From: AP-16 sp036395835
GTDB taxonomy: Bacteria > Pseudomonadota > Alphaproteobacteria > Rhizobiales > Xanthobacteraceae
Direction: 5' to 3'
Length of the DNA: 16,416 nt
Assembly: GCA_036395835.1 (NCBI GenBank)
Contig: DASWCW010000067.1
Span: forward strand, 1 to 16,416
Part shown: positions 6,485 to 13,210 of the stretch, piece by piece
Numbering within the stretch: position 1 is the first letter of the stretch
How the letters are laid out: the number at the start of each line of letters is the position of its first letter
Made by a program: the position numbers and the translations under genes
Notes under the pieces: model-generated
What the model was told of the DNA's origin: nothing
Database searches by the model: none
What the model saw: the letters and a program-made list of their open reading frames with translations, nothing else

Positions 6485-7096
6485 TTAGGGGCTCGTGACG
6501 TTCTCTTCCAGGAAATCCGGATGCTGCAGCCGCGTGAACTCGACGGCAAAACCGCCCTGGACATGGCGCACGACGCGTCCCGGCGTCTTTCCAAGCGTGA
6601 TCAGGGCACCGATCGGCGGGACCGTCTCGCTTTCGATCGCGGCGCCCGAAAGCGACACATCGACGATCCGGCACGTGATCGAAGTGCCGTTCGGCATGGT
6701 GATGGTCGAGCGCGGGTTGCGCGGCACGATGCGCTCATGCTCGCGATCCTCGGGCAGGCCCAGGATGTGCCGGTTGGCAAGCCAGGTGAGCTGGGCGGCG
6801 AGCTTGTCGCGCTTGCGCGGCGTTGCCGCGATCGTCATGGCGAACCCGGTGGGAGACACCCGGGTGATGGTGCCCTCGATCCGGCCGAGATGGTCGATAT
6901 AGGCGACCACCCGCTGCCCCGGCTCACCGGTGACCGGCGCCTCCACGGCAATATCGCCGGGCGACATGTCGACGACCTGGCAGGGGAATTCCCGGCGATC
7001 CGCGAGCATGTAGCGACCCAGCAGATTGACGCGCACGCGCTGAAACCGGCGTCGCTCGTCATTGAGTGGGAGGACGTCGAGGAGTTTCTGCAACAC
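6485..7096 (-). CDS. PilZ-domain protein with two PilZ modules
   Basis: A 203-residue cytoplasmic protein with two PilZ-like domains, the family that binds cyclic di-GMP. Module 1 (about residues 13-95) has R16xxxR20 in ERRRFQR and DMSPGD at 43-48, where the usual final Gly of D/N-x-S-x-x-G is Asp48. Module 2 (about 118-195) has R122xxxR126 in RIVPR and a full DVSLSG motif at 146-151. The second module is therefore the better candidate for ligand binding. The start is a GTG at 7096; no in-frame ATG lies nearby upstream and the Shine-Dalgarno (AAGG, about 12 bases before) is weak, so the start is tentative. The gene lies between a PAS_5-type gene and a BTLCP peptidase gene on the same strand. 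A CtrA-like box lies about 50 bp upstream. Confidence 0.9.
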   Translation of the reverse strand: MLQKLLDVLPLNDERRRFQRVRVNLLGRYMLADRREFPCQVVDMSPGDIAVEAPVTGEPGQRVVAYIDHLGRIEGTITRVSPTGFAMTIAATPRKRDKLAAQLTWLANRHILGLPEDREHERIVPRNPRSTITMPNGTSITCRIVDVSLSGAAIESETVPPIGALITLGKTPGRVVRHVQGGFAVEFTRLQHPDFLEENVTSP

Positions 7097-7143
7097 GGAT
7101 CTGGCGCCTTGTTCGCCGATCCGCGCAGCTTAGGTGCGCGTGG

Positions 7144-7158
7144 TTAAAGGCCCGTTAG
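7144..7158 (-). promoter_or_regulatory. Possible CtrA-like box upstream of the PilZ gene
   Basis: TTAA at 7144-7147 and TTAG at 7155-7158 are separated by exactly seven bases, matching the alphaproteobacterial CtrA consensus TTAA-N7-TTAA at seven of eight positions. Read on the minus strand, one half is TTAACCA, the other form of the CtrA half-site. It lies 48 bp before the PilZ start, a fitting promoter position. Short sites occur by chance, although TTAA is scarce in this GC-rich DNA. Confidence 0.35.
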
Positions 7159-7197
7159 CCCGGCGCAAATCCCTTGCTCGATCGGCAAGCGCGGCGA

Positions 7198-7770
7198 TCA
7201 TGATGCGCCACCGTCGTAGACGACGAACCCGTGCGGGCGCGATCCCGGGACGAAACGGGGCAGCCGGTTGGTTTCGGCCGCGGGCCCCAGCTGCCGCCAG
7301 GCGCGAAGCTGCAAGCGCTCGACGCGGGCCGAACCCAGCCAGAACGGCGGCTCGAACGGCGCCAGCGTACCGATCATCCGCAATTGCCTGCGGCCGCGAT
7401 GGCGCAAGGGCAGCAGCAGCAATTCCAGATCCGCTCGCAATCCCTCTCGCGTTCGGCCGGTGGTGCCTGCGACCACGCCGATCATCTCTTCGGCAACGAT
7501 GGCGAGAAGGTCGCGAACCGCCGCACGATCCTCCTCCTGCCAAAGCTCGATGAAAATCTCGGCTTTGAGCTCGCGCCCGAACAGCGCACAAACGCGTGTC
7601 CCGGCCAGGCGAAACGCAGGGTCCGTTTTGGCATCCAAACCGAGCGGGAAGGCATCGCCGAGCGCCTTGCGGATCGCGCCGGGGTCGATCTCGGCGCGTT
7701 CGGGTGCGATGCGCGCGCCGCGCCGATCGCGCCAATGAGCGAATAATTCCTGGCTCGAAGCGTGTTTCAT
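7198..7770 (-). CDS. PAS_5-type PAS domain protein
   Basis: A 190-residue soluble protein resembling the PAS_5 family (PF07310), common in several copies in Hyphomicrobiales and of unknown detailed role. The N-terminal part (MKHASSQELFAHWRDRRG) and the central DPAFRLAGTRVCALFGRELK stretch are typical; the C-terminus carries VERLQLRAWRQL and ends HGFVVYDGGAS. There is no attached output domain, kinase or membrane helix, so it may sense a small ligand or partner and act through another protein. The frame is open to 7860, but family similarity begins at the ATG at 7770. It faces the rhomboid gene across a palindrome-rich gap and is followed on the same strand by the PilZ gene after 101 bp, which may be one unit or have its own promoter. 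Confidence 0.85.
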   Translation of the reverse strand: MKHASSQELFAHWRDRRGARIAPERAEIDPGAIRKALGDAFPLGLDAKTDPAFRLAGTRVCALFGRELKAEIFIELWQEEDRAAVRDLLAIVAEEMIGVVAGTTGRTREGLRADLELLLLPLRHRGRRQLRMIGTLAPFEPPFWLGSARVERLQLRAWRQLGPAAETNRLPRFVPGSRPHGFVVYDGGAS

Positions 7771-7809
7771 CGCCGTCGGTGTCTCGTTTCGCGATCGAAG
7801 CGACCGGAT

Positions 7810-7848
7810 TGTCCCGGTTCGGGACAGCATGTCGGCGCAATCGATTGC
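7810..7848. promoter_or_regulatory. Two palindromes in the PAS/rhomboid divergent promoter region
   Basis: TGTCCCG at 7810-7816 and CGGGACA at 7820-7826 are a perfect 7-bp inverted repeat around GTT. Eleven bases later GCAATCGATTGC at 7837-7848 is a perfect 12-bp palindrome. Both lie between the divergent PAS and rhomboid starts, where operators would be expected. The regulator is unknown and the function inferred from position only. Confidence 0.4.
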
Positions 7849-7960
7849 CCGGGTCCCCATGAGCAGGGGCCGTGCCGGGCAGGGTGCCGATCCGGGCGAT
7901 GCGCCCGCGACTGCGGGTTAGCGTTACCGAGCGGTCGAGTGATGCTTGCCGGGCAGGCGC

Positions 7961-8788
7961 ATGCCGCCTATCTCAGCGGCGGCGCAGACGACGGGCTTCG
8001 TTTTGAAATCGATCTCCGAACCGGTGTTCAATGTACCGCCCGTGGTCACCGCGACCGTGGCGGTGCTTGCTCTCACGCAGGCGATTCGCGAGTTCGTGCT
8101 TCCCGAATCCGTCGATATCGCAGTGCTGGCGTGGTTCGCCTTCATTCCTGCACGGTATGATCCGACGCCGCTCGTCCACGGAGCTTATCCGGGCGGTATC
8201 GCGGCCGACGTGTGGACGTTCGTCACCTATGCGCTCCTGCATGGAAACTGGCTGCACCTTGGCCTGAATGCGGTCTGGCTGCTCGCCTTCGGAACGCCGG
8301 TTGCCCGCAGATTCGGCGCCGCTCGCTTCCTGACCTTGTTCGCGGTCACCGCCGCTGCGGGGGCGATCGCCCATCTCGTCACCCACACCGGGGAGCGGAC
8401 GCCGATGATCGGGGCCTCCGCAGCAATCTCCGGATTCATGGCCGCGGCGATCCGATTCGTATTTCAACCGGGCGGCCCTCTCGACCTGTGGCACGCGCGG
8501 GACGGGGCGCCTCATCGGGTGCCGGCCGCACCCTTGTTTGCGGCGTTGCGCGATCCCCGCATCCTGGCATTTCTTGCGGTCTGGTTCGGGCTGAACCTGC
8601 TGTTCGCCATCGGATCGCTGTCCATTCTCGGCGGCGAGCAGCCGGTCGCCTGGCAGGCGCATGTGGGCGGGTTTCTTGCCGGTCTTCTGGCGTTTGCGGC
8701 GTTCGATCCGATCGGACCGGCACCCACGCGCGGCAGCGAAACGCAATCCGAGCCTGCGGCCACGGAAACAACCCCGGGCCAGAATTGA
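7961..8788 (+). CDS. Rhomboid family intramembrane serine protease
   Basis: A 275-residue integral membrane protease that cleaves membrane-spanning segments of other proteins. About six helices are visible. The landmark HGNWLHLGLN (residues 94-103) is the conserved H-x4-H-x3-N region, GASAAISG (151-158) holds the nucleophile Ser153, and AHVGG places the catalytic His234. A long polar loop (about 169-200) separates the Ser and His helices. The tail after about 252 is hydrophilic. The frame opens with a TTG at 7946, but the ATG at 7961 is preferred; neither has a strong Shine-Dalgarno. A CBS-pair gene follows 162 bp downstream on the same strand. Substrates cannot be inferred. Confidence 0.92.
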   Translation: MPPISAAAQTTGFVLKSISEPVFNVPPVVTATVAVLALTQAIREFVLPESVDIAVLAWFAFIPARYDPTPLVHGAYPGGIAADVWTFVTYALLHGNWLHLGLNAVWLLAFGTPVARRFGAARFLTLFAVTAAAGAIAHLVTHTGERTPMIGASAAISGFMAAAIRFVFQPGGPLDLWHARDGAPHRVPAAPLFAALRDPRILAFLAVWFGLNLLFAIGSLSILGGEQPVAWQAHVGGFLAGLLAFAAFDPIGPAPTRGSETQSEPAATETTPGQN

Positions 8789-8917
8789 TCAGCATTGCGC
8801 GGCGGGGGGCTTGTCGCCGCCACGTTTGCATCCGATCATATCGGCGAGGCGCCTGGTATCGAACGGCCGCGGGTTCGCGAAGCGCGCGTTCGGGCGACGC
8901 ACGATCCGCCGCGTTCG

Positions 8918-8944
8918 GTACGTGGGGCGTCCGACGTACGGAGG
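8918..8944 (+). promoter_or_regulatory. Small inverted repeat and the RBS that fixes the CBS gene start
   Basis: GGAGG at 8940-8944 touches a first ATG at 8945 but lies six bases before a second in-frame ATG at 8951, so translation should start at 8951. Just before it GTACGT (8918-8923) and ACGTAC (8934-8939) form a 6-bp inverted repeat with a 10-nt loop that may affect initiation or be an operator. Confidence 0.5.
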
Positions 8945-8950
8945 ATGCCC

Positions 8951-9382
8951 ATGACGGTCAAAGCCATCTTGTCCCGCAAGGGAAACGAAGTCATCACGAT
9001 CGAGCCGACGGTCACGCTGTCGGCCGCGGTACAAGTTCTGGCCGAGCGTCGGATCGGCGCCGTACTGGTTGTGGGCGCCGACGGGCAGGTGGCCGGCATC
9101 TTGTCGGAACGGGACATCGTACGCGCGCTCGCCCAGCGCGGACCTGGTGCGCTGCAAGAGGCGGTCGGACAGGTGATGACGCGCAAGGTGGTGACCTGTA
9201 GCGAATCCGACACGGTAGCCGAGATCATGGAACGGATGACCAAGGGCAAGTTCCGTCACCTACCGGTAATCGAGCGCGGCAAGCTTGCCGGGGTGGTCTC
9301 GATCGGCGACGTGGTCAAGTATCGGCTGGAAGAAATGGAACACGAGTCGAACGCGCTGAAGGAATACATTCTGACCGCGTGA
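8951..9382 (+). CDS. CBS-domain pair protein
   Basis: A 143-residue soluble protein made of two tandem CBS domains and nothing else. CBS1 spans about residues 7-62 (ending GILSERDIVRAL) and CBS2 about 74-128 (with GKFRHLPVIERGKLAGVVSI and GDVVKYRL). A short acidic helix ends it. Stand-alone CBS pairs usually bind adenine nucleotides or related ligands and regulate partner proteins; the ligand and the partner are unknown here. The start at 8951 is set by GGAGG six bases upstream. Neighbours are the rhomboid protease upstream and, convergent, a patatin-like phospholipase ending 43 bp away. Confidence 0.93.
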   Translation: MTVKAILSRKGNEVITIEPTVTLSAAVQVLAERRIGAVLVVGADGQVAGILSERDIVRALAQRGPGALQEAVGQVMTRKVVTCSESDTVAEIMERMTKGKFRHLPVIERGKLAGVVSIGDVVKYRLEEMEHESNALKEYILTA

Positions 9383-9425
9383 TCGAGCGAAGTTCGCGAG
9401 TACGGACCCGATCAGAATCCATTGC

Positions 9426-10421
9426 TCAGGTCGACGCGAGCGCGGCAATGGCGTCGGTGAGCGGTTCGAGCGCGCGTTCGGCGGCTTCGGCGCCGAGCGC
9501 GATCGCCTCCTCGGCGCGGTGAAATTCGAACAGGCCGATACGGCCGAGCTGCGGGTTGATCATCACGTCGGCCGGGTCGCCGGCAAGCCGCGATCGCGCG
9601 ATCCGATCCTGCATGACATTGAAGGCTTCGATCATCACCGTCGAGATTCCGGGCCGTCCGGGCCGACCGAAATACTGACGCTTGAGGATCTGCTCGGCGC
9701 CGAACAGTCCGCGCAGGCCGCGCCTCTCCCGCGTTTTCGCGTCGAGGCGCTCCTCCACGAGGTCCGGGCCGTGGCTGGCGATCGTCATCCCGCGCCCGAA
9801 CAGATCCGAGTTGAGGTTGACCGCAATGACCAGCCGCGCGCCGAGCGCCCGGGCCGCGGCCACCGGCACCGGATTGACCAGGGTTCCGTCGACCAGCCAG
9901 CGCCCGCCGATGTGCACCGGGGCAAAAATGCCGGGCAGCGCATAGGAGGCGCGCAACGCGTCGGCCAGGTTGCCGCGAGTCAGCCAGATCTCATGACCGG
10001 TGCTGATCTCGGTGGCGATCGCCGCAAACCGCAGCGGCAAATCGTCGATCGCCACGTTTCCGAGCGCCCCGTCGAGCCGCTCGGCCAGCCGCCGGCCCCA
10101 GATCAGCCCCGAGCCCGACAAGTTGATATCGAGATAGCTCAAGATGCTGCGAGCCGTGAGACTGCGGCCCCATTGCTCGAACCCGTCGAGTTGGCCGGCC
10201 GCAAAGCAGCCGCCGGCGACGGCGCCGATCGAGGTCCCGGCAATGACGTCGGGCGCCAGCCCTTTGCTCACCAGCGTGCGGATCACCCCGATGTGAGCGA
10301 AGCCGCGCGCCGCCCCGCCGCCGAGCGCCAGACCGATGGTCGGCCTCCGAGGCGGCGCGGCATCCACATCCGCGGCCGCGGCCCGGTCCCCGTTCTTTCG
10401 GCCCGTCAGAAAATCCAGCAA
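9426..10421 (-). CDS. Patatin-like phospholipase family protein
   Basis: A 331-residue patatin-fold acyl hydrolase (RssA/YjjU-like group), likely acting on phospholipid or other acyl ester. ALGGGAARG (residues 32-40) is the glycine-rich oxyanion loop, GTSIGA (62-67) holds the nucleophile Ser64, and VDGT gives Asp178, completing the Ser-Asp dyad. ASYALPGIFAPV before it is also typical. There is no signal peptide or membrane helix, so it should be cytoplasmic or peripherally membrane bound. The start is a TTG at 10421 with GAGAAAGG nine bases upstream; a nearby upstream ATG is out of frame. The C-terminal 60 residues form a predicted helical tail (HRAEEAIALGAEAAERAL). Convergent with the CBS gene. 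Confidence 0.93.
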   Translation of the reverse strand: MLDFLTGRKNGDRAAAADVDAAPPRRPTIGLALGGGAARGFAHIGVIRTLVSKGLAPDVIAGTSIGAVAGGCFAAGQLDGFEQWGRSLTARSILSYLDINLSGSGLIWGRRLAERLDGALGNVAIDDLPLRFAAIATEISTGHEIWLTRGNLADALRASYALPGIFAPVHIGGRWLVDGTLVNPVPVAAARALGARLVIAVNLNSDLFGRGMTIASHGPDLVEERLDAKTRERRGLRGLFGAEQILKRQYFGRPGRPGISTVMIEAFNVMQDRIARSRLAGDPADVMINPQLGRIGLFEFHRAEEAIALGAEAAERALEPLTDAIAALAST

Positions 10422-10454
10422 GGCGGCAGACCTTTCTCGAGCGCCGGAATCATG

Positions 10455-10490
10455 AAGCCCGCGCGCTGCGTTGGCAAGCGCGGCGGGCTT
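10455..10490. terminator. GC-rich hairpin between patatin and flavin reductase genes
   Basis: AAGCCCGCGCGC at 10455-10466 pairs with GCGCGGCGGGCTT at 10478-10490 apart from one bulged base. Only two or three T follow on either strand. It lies about 140 nt beyond the stop of the flavin reductase gene and just before the patatin start, so it may end the upstream transcript. The rest of the 10422-10632 gap shows short direct repeats (GATGACA twice near 10522-10540) but no gene. Confidence 0.4.
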
Positions 10491-10632
10491 TCATGGTGAA
10501 GCTCGCAGATAAACTACACGCGATGACACGACGATGACAATTGCCATCTGCCATCGACCGCCGCCACTTCGCCGGCTCGACGCGCATAATACAACGTTTG
10601 TGCCTGCCCGGCGTTCCCGGCGGGATCTGGGA

Positions 10633-11295
10633 TCATGGCCGTCGCGACCGTCGTCCCATGGGCTCGGCGAGCCGCGGCGCAAGCGCGGCCTCGGGCACGC
10701 TGGGCCGGACCATGCGGAAGACTTCGTCGACCACGGCATATTCGTCGTAGCCGCAGCGGGCGATCGGCCGCATGGCCGCGGTATCGAGCCGACCGTTGGC
10801 GATGAAGCGATCGTCGATGTGCACGCCGAGCACCTGGCCGAACACGACGTGACGGTCGATGGGATTGCCTGCGATGTCGTTGAGCGAGACGGTCTGCAGC
10901 ACCCTGCATTCCATTGCGCACGGCGCCTCGGAGACCCGCGGCGGTCGCACCAGTCGGCTCGGCGCGGGCGTGAGCCCGGCCGCACGCAGTTCGTCGACAC
11001 CGCGGGGAAACGGAGCCGAGGTGATATTCATGGCCAGCCGCAGATCCCAGCTCGCGAAATTGCAGACGAATTCCCTGGTTTCTTCGATGAACGTCACGGA
11101 ATCCTTACGGCCCTCGCTCGAGAAACAAACCACGGGAGGCCGGCTCGAGACGCCGTTGAAATACGAATAGGGGGCGAGATTGACGTCGCCGTTGGCGCTG
11201 ATCGAGCTGATCCATCCGATCGGCCGCGGCGCGACGATGGCTTTGAACGGATCGTGAGGCAGGCCGTGGTCGTTGACGTCCGTGGTGTAGAACAT
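10633..11295 (-). CDS. Flavin reductase family protein (FMN-binding split barrel)
   Basis: A 220-residue protein of the flavin reductase/DIM6-NTAB family. These bind FMN and either reduce it with NAD(P)H for a partner oxygenase or act as oxidoreductases themselves. The signature N-terminal region is present: PFKAIVAPRPIGWISSI (about residues 16-32), NLAPYSYFNGVSSRPPVVCFSS (about 39-60, flavin site) and KDSVTFIEETREFVCNF. A later DRHVVFGQVLGVHIDD strand closes the barrel. The ATG at 11295 follows GAGGA at good spacing. The last residues (GRRSRRP) form a basic tail. It starts 9 bp after the stop of a nitroreductase gene, so the two form one operon. No monooxygenase component is in view, so the electron acceptor is unknown. 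Confidence 0.93.
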   Translation of the reverse strand: MFYTTDVNDHGLPHDPFKAIVAPRPIGWISSISANGDVNLAPYSYFNGVSSRPPVVCFSSEGRKDSVTFIEETREFVCNFASWDLRLAMNITSAPFPRGVDELRAAGLTPAPSRLVRPPRVSEAPCAMECRVLQTVSLNDIAGNPIDRHVVFGQVLGVHIDDRFIANGRLDTAAMRPIARCGYDEYAVVDEVFRMVRPSVPEAALAPRLAEPMGRRSRRP

Positions 11296-11304
11296 TGCGC
11301 GTCC

Positions 11305-11874
11305 TCAGGCTCCGTAGCGCGTTACGATCTCGGCGAGCACGGGGCGCCGGCGTTCCTCGGCCGTCCGCACCGGCGTGCCGATATGCACGAATCCGGCAAG
11401 GCGCTCGTGCGGTGAGACGCCGAGCGCATCGAGCACGCGGCGATCATAAGCATACCATTCCGTGATCCAGCTCGCGGCGTATCCGAGCGCATAGACCGCG
11501 TTGACGAGGTTCATCGCGGCCGCGCCGGCCGAAAGCACCTGCTCCCATTCCGGGATCTTCACGTGCGGCGCGGCCCGGCTCACGACTGCAACGACGATCG
11601 GGGCTCGCGCGAGCCGCATGCGTTCGAACGCGATCTCTTCGGGTTTTGCTTGCGGGTGATCGGCCCCGAACGCTTCGGCGATCTTCTCTCCGGCTTTCAG
11701 CCTGGCGTCTCCGGCAAAGACGATGAAACGCCAGGGAGCGAGCTTGCCGTGATCGGGCACGCGGGACGCGATGGCGAGCAGGGTATCGATCTCGGCCGCG
11801 GACGGCCCCGGCGCGGAGAGGTCGGCAGGCTTGACCGACCGTCTCGTCCTGAGCAGCTCGAGGGCGTCCGGCAT
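11305..11874 (-). CDS. Nitroreductase family protein (YdjA-like)
   Basis: A 189-residue FMN-dependent oxidoreductase of the nitroreductase fold, short YdjA-like group, normally a homodimer using NAD(P)H. Visible landmarks are LLRTRRSVKPADL near the start (FMN phosphate contact), SRVPDHGKLAPWRFIVF (about 38-54), a central helix SAGAAAMNLVNAVYALGY and the WITEWYAYD segment, and GFVHIGTPV near the C-terminus. The physiological substrate of this group is not settled. The frame is open to 11994, but the ATG at 11874 has GGAG seven bases upstream and matches where the family begins. It leads the operon with the flavin reductase gene and is divergent from the exported protein gene at 12086. Confidence 0.92.
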   Translation of the reverse strand: MPDALELLRTRRSVKPADLSAPGPSAAEIDTLLAIASRVPDHGKLAPWRFIVFAGDARLKAGEKIAEAFGADHPQAKPEEIAFERMRLARAPIVVAVVSRAAPHVKIPEWEQVLSAGAAAMNLVNAVYALGYAASWITEWYAYDRRVLDALGVSPHERLAGFVHIGTPVRTAEERRRPVLAEIVTRYGA

Positions 11875-12020
11875 GTTGGGCTCCGCGGATCCGGATGATG
11901 GGTCGCAGCTCGTCCGGCCTGTTTCTCGGCTGCGAACGCGACTTGCGCAGAAAATACGTTGGTCTTTCAAGCGGACTGCCCGCGCCGTCGGCAAGACCGA
12001 GGGGTGCGCCTAGCATAGCG

Positions 12021-12077
12021 TGACAGCGCTGACAAACCGCTCAGCCGGCTTGAAATTGCCAAGATTGCAGCGATAAA
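12021..12077 (+). promoter_or_regulatory. Candidate promoter and imperfect palindrome before the exported protein gene
   Basis: TTGAAA at 12050-12055 and GATAAA at 12072-12077 are 16 bp apart and resemble sigma-70 -35 and -10 elements. Transcription would then begin around 12084, at most a few bases before the ATG at 12086, which would make the mRNA leaderless. TGACAGCGCTGACA at 12021-12034 is an imperfect palindrome around CAGCGCTG and could be an operator for either divergent gene. Confidence 0.4.
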
Positions 12078-12085
12078 CCAAGCAC

Positions 12086-13135
12086 ATGGTCGCGTGGGGA
12101 GCGGGGACGGCCGGCTGGCGCTGCTGGTTTGCAGCGCTATTTGCCGTTGCCGCACTGATGCCGCAGGAGATCTCGGCGCAATCGCCCGACCCGGCATTTA
12201 CGCCGCCCCGGCCGCCCGCGCCGATCGGCTCGCCGGCGCCGCCGCCTGCGGTCGGGCTGCTGACACCCGGCTCGCCGACCGTGGTCACCCCGCCGGTGGC
12301 GGCACCGCCCGCGTTGGCAGCTCCGGCCGCGCCTCCGCCGCCGGCCGCCGCGCAAAGCTCGCTCGTCGTTCCGCCCGGCCAGGTCGCGCTGATGGTGAGC
12401 GCCCGCTTCGGACGCGATCCGCCGGCGATTCCCGGCGCGCTGCATTGGCGCGTCTATGCGGACAAGCCCGATCCGAACGGGGCGTTCCGCGTGATCAAGG
12501 AGGACCGCACGGCCACGCCCACGTTCGTGTTGCCGCCCGGCGGATACGTGGTCAACGTCAGCTTCGGGCTCGCCAATGTCGCAAAGCGGGTCCAGCTCCG
12601 CGCGGAAACGGTGCGGGAAACCTTCGAAATTGCCGCCGGCGGCGCGCGCTTCGAAGGGCGCGTCGGCGACAGCCGGATTCCGGCAGGCCAGATCTCATTC
12701 GACGTCTATCCCGGCAGCCAGTTCGAGCCCGGCGACAAGCGCCCGATGGCCCGGGACGTCGCGACCGGAGAATTGGTGCTGCTGCCGGAAGGCACCTACT
12801 ACGTCGTGTCGAACTACGGCGACGGCAACGCCGTGATGCGCTCCGATATCCGCGTGCAGGCCGGAAAACTCACCGACGTGACCATCAACCACCGGGCAGC
12901 GGTGATCACGCTCAAGCTCCTGGCCGAGCGCGGCGGCGAGGCGCTCGCCAACACCGCCTGGTCGGTGCTCACGCCGGGCGGCGACGTCATCAAGGAGTCG
13001 ATCGGGGCCTTTCCGAGGGTGATCCTGGCAGAAGGCGATTACGTCGCCATCGCCCGCAACGAAGGCAAGGTCTTCACGCGCGACTTCAAGGTCGAGCCCG
13101 GCTTCGACCGGGAAATCGAAGTACTGGCGAAATAG
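12086..13135 (+). CDS. Exported Pro/Ala-rich protein with three beta-strand modules
   Basis: A 349-residue protein of unknown function. A signal peptide occupies residues 1-31 (hydrophobic CWFAALFAVAALM, likely cleavage after ISA). Residues 34-92 are a Pro/Ala-rich linker, suggesting a spacer in the periplasm or at the envelope. The remainder carries three related modules whose cores are LPPGGYVVNVSFG (from residue 149), LPEGTYYVVSNYGDGNA (from 233) and LAEGDYVAIARNEGKV (from 314), about 82 residues apart, each followed by a strand with G or F then hydrophobics. The pattern is reminiscent of PEGA or carboxypeptidase-regulatory-like beta domains. An in-frame TAA at 12074-12076 rules out an earlier start, and no Shine-Dalgarno precedes the ATG. 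Convergent with thrS. Confidence 0.8.
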   Translation: MVAWGAGTAGWRCWFAALFAVAALMPQEISAQSPDPAFTPPRPPAPIGSPAPPPAVGLLTPGSPTVVTPPVAAPPALAAPAAPPPPAAAQSSLVVPPGQVALMVSARFGRDPPAIPGALHWRVYADKPDPNGAFRVIKEDRTATPTFVLPPGGYVVNVSFGLANVAKRVQLRAETVRETFEIAAGGARFEGRVGDSRIPAGQISFDVYPGSQFEPGDKRPMARDVATGELVLLPEGTYYVVSNYGDGNAVMRSDIRVQAGKLTDVTINHRAAVITLKLLAERGGEALANTAWSVLTPGGDVIKESIGAFPRVILAEGDYVAIARNEGKVFTRDFKVEPGFDREIEVLAK

Positions 13136-13210
13136 GCGGCATTGTCACCGCGCATAGCGCGCGAGCCGACTCGCCCACAAGCGGGAGATAACCGCGGCGA
13201 GGTGAGGCCG

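Noticed and set aside
9519..10499. 326-codon plus-strand frame opposite the patatin gene
   Set aside because: The minus-strand patatin has intact GGGxxRG, GxSxG and DG motifs; the plus frame has none.
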